From: an uncultured Thermanaerothrix sp.
GTDB lineage: Bacteria; Chloroflexota; Anaerolineae; Anaerolineales; Anaerolineaceae
Assembly: GCF_938028735.1 (NCBI RefSeq)
Contig: NZ_CALIMF010000007.1
Coordinates: 1-64,000, forward strand
Direction: 5' to 3'
Length of the DNA: 64,000 bases
Positions 52,287 through 61,302 of this stretch are shown here, piece after piece (the stretch's first letter is position 1; each line of letters starts with the position of its first letter). The translations under genes were made by a program, and so were the position numbers. The notes below the pieces were generated by a model, which had not been told where the DNA came from, did not search any database, and saw only the letters and a list, made by a program, of their open reading frames with translations.

Positions 52287-53240
52287 ATGATTGTCACGAC
52301 GAAGAAATTATTTGAGGCCGCTTATGGCAAATATGCTATCGGTGCCTACAACATCAATAACCTTGAACAGGCTATGGGGCTGTTCCGCGGGAACATCGAA
52401 AGTCAGGCTCCGTTCATTATTCAGATCAGCAAGGGGGCTCGGTCTTACACTCATAAGTCCATGCTAGAAGCTATTATTCGTGCTGCGGATGCCCTTTTCC
52501 CCGAGGCGATTTTTGCGGTGCATCTGGATCATGGGGATGAGGAAACCTGTTACGATGCAATCAACAGCGGTTTCTACTCCTCAGTGATGATTGACGCCAG
52601 TCATGAGGATTTTGAGACCAACGTAGCCATCACGCGGCGTGTGGTCGAGGCGGCACATGCCAAAGGGGTGGTGGTTGAAGCGGAGTTGGGCCAGTTAGGG
52701 GGTGTTGAGGAACATGTGGCGGTGGACGAGGCCGGGGCGAAATTGACTGATCCCGACAAGGCGAAAGAGTTCGTGGAGCGCACCGGGTGTGATTCCCTAG
52801 CCGTGGCGATCGGCACCAGCCACGGGGCGTATAAATTCTCGGGGGCCCAAACTTTGCGTTTTGATGTGTTGGCCGAGATCCAGAGACGCCTGCCCGGTTT
52901 TCCGCTGGTACTGCATGGTGCCAGTTCGATCCCGCAGGAGGAAGTGGAGCGGATCAACGCCGCTGGCGGCAACCTCAAGGGCGCCAAGGGGGTGGATGAG
53001 GATCTTTTCAAGCGCGCTGCTGAGTTGGGGGTAACCAAGGTCAATATTGATACTGATGGGCGTCTGGTGTGGGTACGTGTGCACCGCGAATATCTGAAAG
53101 AGCATCCTGAGACAGTGGATTTCCGCCCAATTGGGAAGTTGTTTATGGCGGAATACGCAAAAATGATTGCTCATAAGAATGAGAAATTGGGGAGTGCCGG
53201 GAAGTTACCGGAGATTCGCAAGTTGTTGGGGCTGGATTGA
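52287..53240 (+). CDS. fba: Class II fructose-bisphosphate aldolase
   Basis: 317 residues. The zinc site includes AVHLDHGDEE, followed by SVMIDASHEDFETN, VEAELGQLGGVEEH, AVAIGTSHGAYKF, PLVLHGASSIP and KVNIDTDGR. It interconverts fructose-1,6-bisphosphate with the two triose phosphates. GGAAGGAGAAAAAGGC gives a strong ribosome binding site. A hairpin terminator follows 33 bases after the stop. Confidence 0.96.
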   Translation: MIVTTKKLFEAAYGKYAIGAYNINNLEQAMGLFRGNIESQAPFIIQISKGARSYTHKSMLEAIIRAADALFPEAIFAVHLDHGDEETCYDAINSGFYSSVMIDASHEDFETNVAITRRVVEAAHAKGVVVEAELGQLGGVEEHVAVDEAGAKLTDPDKAKEFVERTGCDSLAVAIGTSHGAYKFSGAQTLRFDVLAEIQRRLPGFPLVLHGASSIPQEEVERINAAGGNLKGAKGVDEDLFKRAAELGVTKVNIDTDGRLVWVRVHREYLKEHPETVDFRPIGKLFMAEYAKMIAHKNEKLGSAGKLPEIRKLLGLD

Positions 53241-53273
53241 TTTTTGGGTCAATGGATAGACAAAGCCCAGATG

Positions 53274-53309
53274 ACACATGGCGGGCTGCACGGCCCGCCA
53301 TGTGTTTTT
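53274..53309 (+). terminator. Intrinsic terminator after fba, possibly bidirectional
   Basis: ACACATGGCGGGC and GCCCGCCATGTGT form a perfect 13-bp stem with a 6-base loop, followed by TTTT. It lies between fba and the convergent Tm-1-like module and could stop transcripts from both sides, although the minus direction has no long T run. Confidence 0.88.
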
Positions 53310-53332
53310 ACTTGCTACAATTTGGGTTGGGC

Positions 53333-54163
53333 TCAGGCTAGGCTAAGGGATTTGAAGGCTTCGACCTGAGAACGGATGGCGCGTTCGACCGGCAGGCGCT
53401 CAATACTGGAGGCACCGAAGAAGCCAACCACGCCAGGCATGCGTTTGAGAGCCACCCCGACATTGTCAGGTTCATCAAACGGGCCGCCATGACAGATCAC
53501 CATGATGTCTTTGCGCACTTTGCGCCCGGCTTCGGCCATGCGCATGGTGCGATCAATGGCCTCATCCAGGCTCAGCGCCACTCCAGCTCCAATGCTGCCT
53601 GAAGTAGTCAAACCCACGTGGGCAACTAAAATATCCGCGCCGACTTCGGCCATGGCTTTAGCTTGGTCTTCGTCAAAGACATAGGGTGAGGTGAAAAGAT
53701 CCATTTCATGGGCCAATTTGATCATGGCAATTTCTTTATCGTAGCCCATGCCGGTGGCCTCCAGGTTGGCGCGGAAGTTGCCATCAATCAAGCCTACGGT
53801 GGGGAAGTTTTGCACGCCTGAAAAACCAATCTCTTTCAGTTGCTTAAGGAAGACTGGCATCAGGCGGAAGGGATCCGTGCCGCAAACGCCGGCCAACACC
53901 GGGGTGTTCTTGACCACTGGCAGCACTTCTGAAGCCATCTCCACTACAATGGCGTTGGCGTCCCCATAAGGCATCAGACCGGCCAATGAACCGCGCCCAG
54001 CCATGCGGTAACGCCCAGAGTTATAAATGATGATGAGGTCGGCGCCGCCAGCCTCAGCGAACTTGGCCGAAATACCGGTGCCGGCGCCGCAGCCCACAAT
54101 GGGACGCCCGGCCTTAACTTGGGCTTCTAAGCGATTTAGAATTTCTTGACGTGTGAAGGCCAT
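53333..54163 (-). CDS. TIM-barrel protein of the Tm-1 C-terminal/PEP-hydrolase-like family
   Basis: 276 residues. [52 protein letters not shown] is the family hallmark, with [42 protein letters not shown] and [13 protein letters not shown]. The family (phosphoenolpyruvate hydrolase-like TIM barrel) is the bacterial counterpart of the C-terminal half of tomato Tm-1; its reaction is not established. It lies 26 bases after the UPF0261 gene, its usual partner. Confidence 0.88.
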   Translation of the reverse strand: MAFTRQEILNRLEAQVKAGRPIVGCGAGTGISAKFAEAGGADLIIIYNSGRYRMAGRGSLAGLMPYGDANAIVVEMASEVLPVVKNTPVLAGVCGTDPFRLMPVFLKQLKEIGFSGVQNFPTVGLIDGNFRANLEATGMGYDKEIAMIKLAHEMDLFTSPYVFDEDQAKAMAEVGADILVAHVGLTTSGSIGAGVALSLDEAIDRTMRMAEAGRKVRKDIMVICHGGPFDEPDNVGVALKRMPGVVGFFGASSIERLPVERAIRSQVEAFKSLSLA

Positions 54164-54189
54164 AACACTTCCCTCCCTTCCTTGGTAGA

Positions 54190-55410
54190 TTATTGAGAGT
54201 GTTTGCGCAGCATCTCAAGCAGAGTTTCGGCCACCTTGCCCGAGAATTCAGGATCGTTAATGTTGTAGTCCAGTTCAATATAGGGGATATCCGGGCGCAG
54301 GTTGCGCTTGATAGCATCGAAGCACGCCCGATCTGCCTCCGGATCCCAGAATGCGCCGCCAGGGCTATCCAACATGGAGACTCCCTTGAGGGGGATGAGG
54401 ATTGCGACCGGACCTTTGGATTCATTGGCGGCGCGAGCGATCATTTCGCCAATTTTGATGTTCTCTTCGACATTGGTGCGCAACAGGGTGACGTTGGGGT
54501 TCCACTGATAGAGTTTGCGGTTGCGGTATTTTTCGGGCACCGTATCCATGCCCCAGAAATTGGCCATATCTACGCAGCCGGGCACCAGAACGGCCGGAAT
54601 ACCGGCACGTGCTGCCGCCAGGCAACGCTCCGGTCCGGCACTCAGTACGCCACCGCAGACTTCATCGGCCAGCTCGGTGGTGGTGATATCCAGTGAGCCG
54701 ACGGCGTAACCATCAGTGATTAGAGACTCCATTACCCGTCCACCAGTGCCGGTTGCATGGAAGACTAAGACCTCATATCCCTCCGCTTCCAGGATACTCT
54801 TGGCGTGATTGACGGCAGGTGTGGTGTTGCCAAACATGGAGGCCACGATGATAGGTTTTGCCTCGGCTGTTGAGGGCCGTTCCATCTTGACCATCCCGGC
54901 AATGGCGCCAGCAGCATTGGCGTAAATGACGCGGCTGATACGGTTAAGGCCCGCCACATCCACGATCGAGGGCATGAAGGTGATATCTTTTGTACCAGTG
55001 TAGGCTGAAACATCCCCACCCCCAACTGTGGAGACCATGACCTTGGGCACACCGATGGGCAGTGCACGCATCGCCGTTGTGGCGATGGATGTGCCGCCGC
55101 TGCCTCCCATACTGATGATGCCATCCAATTTGCCTTCATCGTAAAGTCGGCGTACTACTATTGCCAACCCCTCGGCCATGATACGCATGGCTTCATCCTT
55201 GTGTTCGCCGGTGGCAAGGTAGGCGATATCACCTCCGCCGGCCTCGGCGACTTCGGCACGGGTGACATCGGGTGGGAAGGCAGGCTCACCCATGACCCCG
55301 AAATCAACGACCAGGGTCTTAACGCCCTCCCGCTCAATTAACTCTTTGAGGTAGGCAAAATCTGGCCCTTTAGTGTCCAGGGCACCGGCAATAACGACAG
55401 TTTTAGTCAT
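54190..55410 (-). CDS. UPF0261 / Tm-1-like ATP-binding protein
   Basis: 406 residues. [37 protein letters not shown] begins the family; [61 protein letters not shown] and [19 protein letters not shown] follow. Homologous to the N-terminal, nucleotide-binding half of plant Tm-1; biochemical role unknown. ATG 55410 has AGGAGG five bases upstream; the track GTG at 55416 overlaps this site. It forms a two-gene equivalent of Tm-1 with the next gene. Confidence 0.9.
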   Translation of the reverse strand: MTKTVVIAGALDTKGPDFAYLKELIEREGVKTLVVDFGVMGEPAFPPDVTRAEVAEAGGGDIAYLATGEHKDEAMRIMAEGLAIVVRRLYDEGKLDGIISMGGSGGTSIATTAMRALPIGVPKVMVSTVGGGDVSAYTGTKDITFMPSIVDVAGLNRISRVIYANAAGAIAGMVKMERPSTAEAKPIIVASMFGNTTPAVNHAKSILEAEGYEVLVFHATGTGGRVMESLITDGYAVGSLDITTTELADEVCGGVLSAGPERCLAAARAGIPAVLVPGCVDMANFWGMDTVPEKYRNRKLYQWNPNVTLLRTNVEENIKIGEMIARAANESKGPVAILIPLKGVSMLDSPGGAFWDPEADRACFDAIKRNLRPDIPYIELDYNINDPEFSGKVAETLLEMLRKHSQ

Positions 55411-55480
55411 ATACACCTCCTTCCTGCTTGATGGATTTATTTGAGTTTACGAGAGGGTTTTTCGTTGCGCGCTACTCAGT

Positions 55481-55879
55481 TTACGGTAGCTCACCGGATG
55501 GCAGAATACGGCAATCCGGAAGTTCCCGAAGGGCAATCTCTGGGCCCGGAGGGGCGTAAATGGCGATGAGTTTTAACGTTTCCCAGCCTGTATTCAGGGT
55601 ACTGTGATTAACCCCTTCGGGGATGAAAACCATCATTCCTGGACGCAGTTCCATCTTCTCATCTGCCACAGTTTGCTGCCCGTAACCCGAGATGACGTAA
55701 AGGATTTCCTCAGTGCCTGGGTGATTGTGAGTCATATGACCTTTTCCCGGGGCCAGCAATACCACCCCGGCACTGAATTTTTGCGCTCCTGTTACATTTG
55801 GTGCGCTCATCCACTTGATTAGGCCCCAGTCAAACGCTTGGGTTTCCACATCTTCAGGTGAGATAAAGAATCGGCCCAT
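55481..55879 (-). CDS. Single-domain cupin protein
   Basis: 132 residues. The cupin motif 1 is GHMTHNHPGTEEILYVISGYG and motif 2 is GMMVFIPEGVNHSTLNTG, giving three His and one Glu as likely metal ligands. It may be a small isomerase, dioxygenase or binding protein for the module's substrate; the reaction is unknown. GAGGGAGA precedes the ATG. Confidence 0.88.
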   Translation of the reverse strand: MGRFFISPEDVETQAFDWGLIKWMSAPNVTGAQKFSAGVVLLAPGKGHMTHNHPGTEEILYVISGYGQQTVADEKMELRPGMMVFIPEGVNHSTLNTGWETLKLIAIYAPPGPEIALRELPDCRILPSGELP

Positions 55880-55913
55880 TTTGTTTTCTCCCTCACTTCC
55901 TAGGACTCTAGGA

Positions 55914-56468
55914 TCAGGACTTTACTTCTTTGGGAAAAGTGATCCAAACATTGAAAACACCTAATAGTACGCCGAACACCGCCATCAGCGACGCCCAGAC
56001 ACCTGCCCATACTGTGTTCCAAGGCGTAGCAGCAATGTCTGGGTAGGATCCGCTGAAGTAAACTGCTAGGCACATTGTAATACCATTAAAGAAGGCTAAG
56101 GATCCCTCTTGGAAAACTTTTGCCCAACGCATGGAATAGACCATGAAAGCTACTCCGGCTGAGAGGATAATCCCTAGTGCTAAGTCGCCTGGGACAAGCA
56201 CAGAGGGCAGGAACTGGAAGAATTGGACCAGCAGCAGAGTGATCCCAGTGACAATGGCGCCATAGGTGTAGCTTGGTAAGATAATTTTTATTGCGCTAGG
56301 TTTCGCGCCATACTGAAAATATTCGGCCCAAACAATAAAGGCCACCCATAAGGTGAAGCTCCATTTCCCTAGCCAAAGTCCAAAAGGAATTGCTACAAGG
56401 ACAGTAACTCCAACGGCTAACCACAGAGGTATAGTTTCTTTGACCCTTACAGTGGTTTGTGTGCTCAT
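55914..56468 (-). CDS. DUF1097 family membrane protein, putative transporter
   Basis: 184 residues, five to six helices: PLWLAVGVTVLVAIPFGLWLGKWSFTLWVAFIVWAEYFQYG, YGAIVTGITLLLVQFFQFL, LALGIILSAGVAFMVYSM, VWAGVWASLMAVFGVLLGVFNVWI. It resembles the DUF1097 (YcdZ) proteins, whose function is unknown. AAAGGAGGAGTT precedes the ATG. It is the first gene after the two-component pair and probably starts the metabolic transcript. Confidence 0.82.
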   Translation of the reverse strand: MSTQTTVRVKETIPLWLAVGVTVLVAIPFGLWLGKWSFTLWVAFIVWAEYFQYGAKPSAIKIILPSYTYGAIVTGITLLLVQFFQFLPSVLVPGDLALGIILSAGVAFMVYSMRWAKVFQEGSLAFFNGITMCLAVYFSGSYPDIAATPWNTVWAGVWASLMAVFGVLLGVFNVWITFPKEVKS

Positions 56469-56524
56469 AACTCCTCCTTTTTAGAAAGTTGATCTTCTGT
56501 AAAATAAAGATAATGATAAATTCT

Positions 56525-56562
56525 CCTCACTACATGAGGCATGCGTACTATCTTAAAGTAGT
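56525..56562. promoter_or_regulatory. Candidate response-regulator binding dyads
   Basis: CCTCA-ctaca-TGAGG (56525-56539) is an inverted repeat with 5-bp arms, and ACTATCTTAAAGTAGT (56547-56562) is an imperfect 16-bp palindrome. Both lie in the 113-bp gap between the response-regulator gene and the DUF1097 gene, upstream of the latter. They are candidate sites for the adjacent NarL-type regulator. Confidence 0.4.
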
Positions 56563-56581
56563 CTGGGGTTCTAGTGTCCGA

Positions 56582-57223
56582 CTAATCTATGTGGACTAGT
56601 TCTCTTTCAATCGCGATTCTTACTGCTTCAATGCGATTTTTTACCCCCAATTTTCCCAGAATGTTGCTAATGTGGTTTTTAACAGTAAACTTGCTAATTT
56701 TTAGTCTCTCGGCGATAGCATTATTATTCAGCCCCGCTACCATCAATTCGAGAATCTCGTATTCGCGTGGTGTTAGAGGCTCTATTAAGTCTTTTCTACG
56801 AGGCATTTGCATGATCTTGAGCAGTGAGGATGCAACTTCTGGTGAAAAAGTTTGTAAACCAAGATGGGTTGAGCGAATGGCATCAGCGAGTTCTTGCGCC
56901 GAAACGTTTTTTAGCAGGTAACTTGTTGCTCCTGCTTCGAGAGCCCCTTTTATTAGGTCTTCTTCCCCAAACGAAGAAAGAGCGATCAACCGAATGTTGG
57001 GCTGGGCCCGATGAATGTGTTGGATTGCTGTGATCCCATCCATTTCGGGCATTAGCAAATCCATAAGCACGACATCGGGCTCAAGTCGAAGACATAATTC
57101 TATCGCTTCTTTGCCGGAAGAGGCCTCTCCTACTAGTTCAAACTCAGGAAATGCTTTCAAAAACGAGGTTAGCCCCTCTCGTAACATGTCATGATCGTCC
57201 ACAATTAAGACCCGAATCTTCAT
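56582..57223 (-). CDS. NarL/FixJ-family response regulator
   Basis: 213 residues. The receiver has VLIVDDHDMLREG (acidic pair), VVLMDLLMPEMDG (phospho-Asp), ALSSFGEEDLI (Ser switch) and YLLKNVS (Lys). The LuxR-type helix-turn-helix is LTPREYEILELMVAGLNNNAIAERLKISKFTVKNHISNILGKLGVKNR. It begins three bases after the kinase gene, so they form a two-component pair. Its DNA is clearly AT-richer than the flanking genes. Confidence 0.95.
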   Translation of the reverse strand: MKIRVLIVDDHDMLREGLTSFLKAFPEFELVGEASSGKEAIELCLRLEPDVVLMDLLMPEMDGITAIQHIHRAQPNIRLIALSSFGEEDLIKGALEAGATSYLLKNVSAQELADAIRSTHLGLQTFSPEVASSLLKIMQMPRRKDLIEPLTPREYEILELMVAGLNNNAIAERLKISKFTVKNHISNILGKLGVKNRIEAVRIAIERELVHID

Positions 57224-57226
57224 TGT

Positions 57227-58900
57227 TTACTCTCCGTCTACAGCCAGCGGCCAAAAGATGTCAACCTTAGTCCCCTTGCCAGGAGCGCTTGAGATGGTTA
57301 ATTTTGCTCCCACTGAAGAGGCTCTTTCCTTCATAATCTCTAATCCCATCCCATGAATTTGAGGGTTGTTAAGATCAAAACCTCGGCCATTATCCTCTAT
57401 ACATATTTTCAACCGAGAATTTTGAAAGAGCACATTAATCTCGGTTTTTGTGGCAAACGAGTGCTTAGCTGCATTATTGAGAGCCTCTTGTACTATTCGA
57501 TATAGGGACAATTTAGTTTCTGGTTGGATCTCGAATTCTTGACCAGCGGATACAACCTTGACCTCCATCTTCTTTCTACTCATGGTTGCTTGTGCTAGTT
57601 GATACAGTAAGTCAACAAACTTGGTTTGTTGAAGGGATGACGGACGTAGTTCGATCAATAATGTGCGCATCTCAGCTAATGCACCACGAACAAGTTTTCT
57701 CAGTTGATCCAGGTTACGTTTTCCTTCCTCCGGGTCTTTACTCCACAGCACTGGGAGCACATCGGCGATAATACTCGCAGTCCAAAGGGTCTGGCTTACT
57801 GCATCATGGAGTTCTCTTGCAAGGCGTTGCCTTTCATTTATAATAGCCAATTCCTGAGCCTGTTCGTATAGTTTAGCATTATGAATGGCGATTGCAGCAT
57901 GGTTTGCAAATGCCATTAAACGCTCCGCTTTTTGTTCATCGAAGAAATGAGTTTTGTCGCTGTATAAGTTGATGAAGCCAATTATTTCTCCCTTTACGAT
58001 AATTGGTGCACCTAAGTAGGAACGAATCCAGTGAGTGTCTTGATAATGCTCCCATTCCTGATCTCGATCGACATCATGAATGATTAAAGGAAACTTTGTT
58101 TCTAACAATTTTGCAAGATTAGGGTATTTGGTTATCTCAAACCATTCCCCTTCGTTTACGCTTCCCGCAGGACGGGCGCGAACAAAACACCCCCGCTGGC
58201 CTTCAACAAGTATAATTGTCGCCATTTGATGGGGAACAATGTGTTGAATTTCCGTAAGGATGCGATCCAAGACCTCGCTTAAGTTGAGAGTACTGTTCAA
58301 GGTGGTGGATATCTCTCTCAGGGCTTCTGCAAAAGCACGTTGTTCGCGTTCGGCAGCGGTTCGCTCTTGAACCCGTATTTCCAATTCTTCGCGGGCTTTT
58401 CGTAATTCTTCCTCCTTCAACTTAAGTTCAGTGATGTCTTCGTAGGTTCCGAGCACCCCGACTACATTTCCTTCAGGATCATGAAGTGGCATCTTGTTGG
58501 TGACCACCCACGTAATTTTGCCATCTGCATGGGTTTGTGTCTCATAAAGTTGGTAGATTGGAGTGTCGGTCTCCATGACTTGTTTGTCAATCTTCCGGTA
58601 CCATTCTGCTTCTTCCCGGGTCCACGGTAGGTCAAAATCAGTTTTACCTGAGACATCTTCTGGGTTCTCATAGCCCGCATCATTAGCAAAATTGCGGTTA
58701 CACCAAACATAAACAGATTCGCGATCTTTCCAAAAGATGGCTTGGGGAATATTATCCATAATAAGGCGTAGAAGTTGAATGGCAGGATGGGCGATTCCAT
58801 TCTGCCAATCGATATCTTTCATCATCAATCCCAGAGCGACGGGGTCAATGTACGAGCTAGGATGAATGGAACGCCTTTCTGATAGCGCTCTTCGGGCCAT
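57227..58900 (-). CDS. PAS-GAF sensor histidine kinase (HisKA_3 type)
   Basis: 557 residues, no membrane segment, so a cytoplasmic sensor. PAS at about 45-165 (LIMDNIPQAIFWKDRESVYVWCNRNFANDAGY ... GTYEDITELK), coiled coil 165-195, GAF about 200-345, HisKA_3 with the phospho-His in RQRLARELHDAVSQTLW, and HATPase with VQEALNNAAKHS, EDNGRGFD and GMGLEIMKERA. ATG 58900 has GAGGGTAA upstream. It likely senses a small molecule for the downstream DUF1097-cupin-UPF0261 module. Confidence 0.95.
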   Translation of the reverse strand: MARRALSERRSIHPSSYIDPVALGLMMKDIDWQNGIAHPAIQLLRLIMDNIPQAIFWKDRESVYVWCNRNFANDAGYENPEDVSGKTDFDLPWTREEAEWYRKIDKQVMETDTPIYQLYETQTHADGKITWVVTNKMPLHDPEGNVVGVLGTYEDITELKLKEEELRKAREELEIRVQERTAAEREQRAFAEALREISTTLNSTLNLSEVLDRILTEIQHIVPHQMATIILVEGQRGCFVRARPAGSVNEGEWFEITKYPNLAKLLETKFPLIIHDVDRDQEWEHYQDTHWIRSYLGAPIIVKGEIIGFINLYSDKTHFFDEQKAERLMAFANHAAIAIHNAKLYEQAQELAIINERQRLARELHDAVSQTLWTASIIADVLPVLWSKDPEEGKRNLDQLRKLVRGALAEMRTLLIELRPSSLQQTKFVDLLYQLAQATMSRKKMEVKVVSAGQEFEIQPETKLSLYRIVQEALNNAAKHSFATKTEINVLFQNSRLKICIEDNGRGFDLNNPQIHGMGLEIMKERASSVGAKLTISSAPGKGTKVDIFWPLAVDGE

Positions 58901-58976
58901 GGGTTTACCCTCACTGGTGACAGACGCAAACAGAATACTTGAAGGCTATTCTTTTGATCTTATGACTACAACTTTT

Positions 58977-59005
58977 ATTATAGGGGGACTTAAGAGCCTA
59001 TTCAA
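58977..59005 (-). promoter_or_regulatory. Promoter of the kinase-regulator genes
   Basis: On the minus strand TTGAAT (59005-59000), a 17-base spacer and TATAAT (58982-58977), about 75 bases upstream of the kinase start. Confidence 0.65.
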
Positions 59006-59032
59006 CGATTAGGGTTGACCATTTGATATTTA

Positions 59033-59062
59033 TTGGGTTCTTTCAACCCATCATGCTATAAT
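59033..59062 (+). promoter_or_regulatory. Promoter of the zinc-ribbon gene with internal dyad
   Basis: TTGGGT (59033-59038), an 18-base spacer and an extended -10 TGCTATAAT (59054-59062). The spacer contains TGGGTT-ctttc-AACCCA, an inverted repeat that could be an operator. The transcript leader would be about 12 bases, with AAGGAG just inside it. Confidence 0.6.
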
Positions 59063-59080
59063 CTTCCCAAGGAGCCCTTC

Positions 59081-59602
59081 ATGCTTGAACCGGGTATTCT
59101 GAGCAACTTTATCCTGATCCTGACCGGCTTTGCAGCGGCGTTTATGGCCGCGCTCTGGCTTAGCCTGATTTTTTGGACCTATCGTGATATCCGTCAGCGT
59201 ACGCGTGATCCCTTGGTGCATATTTTGGCGACGCTGGTGGCCGCTGTTCTTTTTTTGCCTGGGGTGCTGGTCTATCTGATCCTGCGTCCCACCTATACCC
59301 TGGAAGAGGAATACCAACGTAGCCTAGAAGAAGAGGCTCTGCTGCAGACCCTGGAGGATGTCCTTCAATGTCCGGGGTGTGGGCGTAAGGTGGCAGCCGA
59401 TTGGTTAGTTTGTCCGAGCTGTTATACCCGCCTGCGCAAGCGCTGCCATCAATGTGGACGTCTGATGGAGTTGGCATGGAATATCTGTCCTTATTGCGGG
59501 ACAGCAGTGCCTGGGGCGCGCCGGGAGAACATAACTCTGGACGAGGCCCTGCAGTCCTCACTGGCGGGCAATGAAGCCCCCACAATCGAACCGTCCTCTT
59601 AG
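59081..59602 (+). CDS. Membrane protein with two double zinc ribbons
   Basis: 173 residues. Two N-terminal helices (LSNFILILTGFAAAFMAALWLSLIFW; ILATLVAAVLFLPGVLVYLIL) are followed by a cytoplasmic zinc-ribbon part: CPGCGRKVAADWLVCPSC and CHQCGRLMELAWNICPYC, giving eight Cys ligands. Members of this zinc-ribbon type are common in Chloroflexota and of unknown function. AAGGAGC precedes the ATG 59081; the track start is before the promoter. Confidence 0.82.
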   Translation: MLEPGILSNFILILTGFAAAFMAALWLSLIFWTYRDIRQRTRDPLVHILATLVAAVLFLPGVLVYLILRPTYTLEEEYQRSLEEEALLQTLEDVLQCPGCGRKVAADWLVCPSCYTRLRKRCHQCGRLMELAWNICPYCGTAVPGARRENITLDEALQSSLAGNEAPTIEPSS

Positions 59603-59617
59603 GATTTTCATTAACGA

Positions 59618-60478
59618 ATGATTGGTATGCGCTATTCACTTTTTGTCCAACCCGTTGATTACCTGGTCATTGGCCATGTGACCCAGGATCTGAGTCCCGG
59701 AGGGCCAGTCCTGGGTGGAACGGCGGCCTATGCCGCGCTCACCGCTCGGGCGATGGGACTGCGGGTGGGGGTAATAACCGCCTGTCATCCGGAAACAGAT
59801 CTGAGCCCGTTGAGCGAGGTTCAGGTATTGGCCTGGCCTGCAGAACACACGACTACGTTTGAGAACCTCTCGCGTCCGGAGGGGCGGGTGCAATATTTGC
59901 ACCGCCTTGCAACCTCCTTGCAATTGAACATGGTTCCTGAAGCCTGGCGGAAAACCCCTATTGTACATCTGGCGCCAGTTGCGCAGGAGGTTGATCCTAA
60001 ACTGGTGCGCGCGTTCCCCGATTCGTTCATAGGGCTGACCCCCCAAGGCTGGCTACGTGCCTGGGATGCGCAGGGGCGGGTGCATTTCACCGAGTGGCCC
60101 GAAGCCCGTTATGTGTTGGAAGCTGCCAATGCCGCGGTGTTGAGCTTGGAGGATGTGGCTGGGAATGAGGCCATCATTGAAGAAATGTTGGCCTCCATCC
60201 GTGTGTTGGTTGTGACCGAGGGGGCGGCGGGTGCGCGTTTGTATTGGAATGGAGACTTACGGTACTTCCGCCCGCCGGCGGTGCAGGAAGTGGATGCCAC
60301 CGGCGCTGGAGATGTGTTTGCGGCGGCATTCTTTATTCGTCTACACCAGACCCGTGATCCCTGGGAAGCCGCACGTTATGCGACTCAACTGGCGGCTATT
60401 TCGGTGACGCGCCCGGGGTTGGCAGGTGTGCCAACCGCCGCAGAAGCCCAGGAAAAACTGGTCGAAATTATTCCCTGA
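59618..60478 (+). CDS. PfkB-family carbohydrate kinase
   Basis: 286 residues. The N-terminal GGTAAYAALTARAMGLRVGVIT replaces the usual GGxxxN start, and the C-terminal catalytic motif is VDATGAGDVFAAAFFIRL with the base Asp. LVVTEGAAGARLYW also fits. It is a ribokinase-like enzyme; the substrate is unknown and the lid region is short. The ATG at 59618 has a weak AGGATT upstream; ATG 59627 is an alternative. Confidence 0.85.
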   Translation: MIGMRYSLFVQPVDYLVIGHVTQDLSPGGPVLGGTAAYAALTARAMGLRVGVITACHPETDLSPLSEVQVLAWPAEHTTTFENLSRPEGRVQYLHRLATSLQLNMVPEAWRKTPIVHLAPVAQEVDPKLVRAFPDSFIGLTPQGWLRAWDAQGRVHFTEWPEARYVLEAANAAVLSLEDVAGNEAIIEEMLASIRVLVVTEGAAGARLYWNGDLRYFRPPAVQEVDATGAGDVFAAAFFIRLHQTRDPWEAARYATQLAAISVTRPGLAGVPTAAEAQEKLVEIIP

Positions 60479-60495
60479 ATAGGGGTAAATGGAAG

Positions 60496-61302
60496 ATGGG
60501 CCGGATTTATACATTTGTCAACCAAAAAGGCGGAGTGGGAAAAACAACGTCCGCAATCTCCCTAGGGGCTTACCTGGGTTACTATGGGCAGCGCGTTTTG
60601 TTGGTGGATCTAGACCCGCAAGCCAATGCTACCTCGTCGCTTGGAATTGATAAGCGCACGGTGCGTAGCGGCACTTACGAGGCGCTTCTGGGGCTCCAAC
60701 CAGCAGGAGCAAACATCCTGCATAATCCGCGCTTCAAACTCTCGATATTGCCTTCTTCGCCGGCACTGGCTGGCGCTGAAGTTGAGTTGATTGAGGTTCA
60801 CAAACGCGAGTATCGTCTGAGTCAGGCCTTGCAGCCTTTGGTGGAGCGTTACGATTATATTTTGATTGATTGTCCGCCATCGTTAGGGTTGCTGACCGTG
60901 AATGGAATTGTGGCGGCGCAACATGGCGTGATTATCCCGGTGCAATGTGAATATTTGGCACTGGAGGGATTGGGGCAATTAATGCAAACTATCCAGCGTG
61001 TGCGGGCTTCAATTTTCCCAGATCTGAGCGTGCGTGGGGTTATTCTTACCATGTTTGATGGGCGCACCCGGTTGGCACTGGATGTGGTCAATGAGGTGCG
61101 GCGCTTTTTCCCTACGCAGGTGTTTCAAACCATTATCCCGCGCAGCATTCGCCTGGCTGAAGCGCCTTCCTATGGAATGCCGATCTCACTCTATGCACCG
61201 GATTCCACGGCTGCGAGGGCTTACGCAGCGCTAGCACGGGAATTGCTACAGGGGGATGGAATTGCCATTCCGATATTTGAGACGCAACAAGGAGCAGCAT
61301 GA
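60496..61302 (+). CDS. parA: Chromosome-partitioning ATPase ParA (Soj)
   Basis: 268 residues. The deviant Walker A is NQKGGVGKTTSAISLG, with VLLVDLDPQANATSSLG, YILIDCPPSLGLLTVNG, VPVQCEYLALEGLGQL and IPRSIRLAEAPSYGMPI. It moves ParB-parS complexes on the nucleoid. Its stop overlaps the parB start (ATGA). The gene order parA-parB is chromosomal, though no gidA/gidB or dnaA is nearby. Confidence 0.96.
   Translation: MGRIYTFVNQKGGVGKTTSAISLGAYLGYYGQRVLLVDLDPQANATSSLGIDKRTVRSGTYEALLGLQPAGANILHNPRFKLSILPSSPALAGAEVELIEVHKREYRLSQALQPLVERYDYILIDCPPSLGLLTVNGIVAAQHGVIIPVQCEYLALEGLGQLMQTIQRVRASIFPDLSVRGVILTMFDGRTRLALDVVNEVRRFFPTQVFQTIIPRSIRLAEAPSYGMPISLYAPDSTAARAYAALARELLQGDGIAIPIFETQQGAA

Noticed and set aside
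53274-53309. Repeat-family or attachment site
   Set aside because: The perfect stem followed by T residues directly after fba is fully explained as a transcription terminator.
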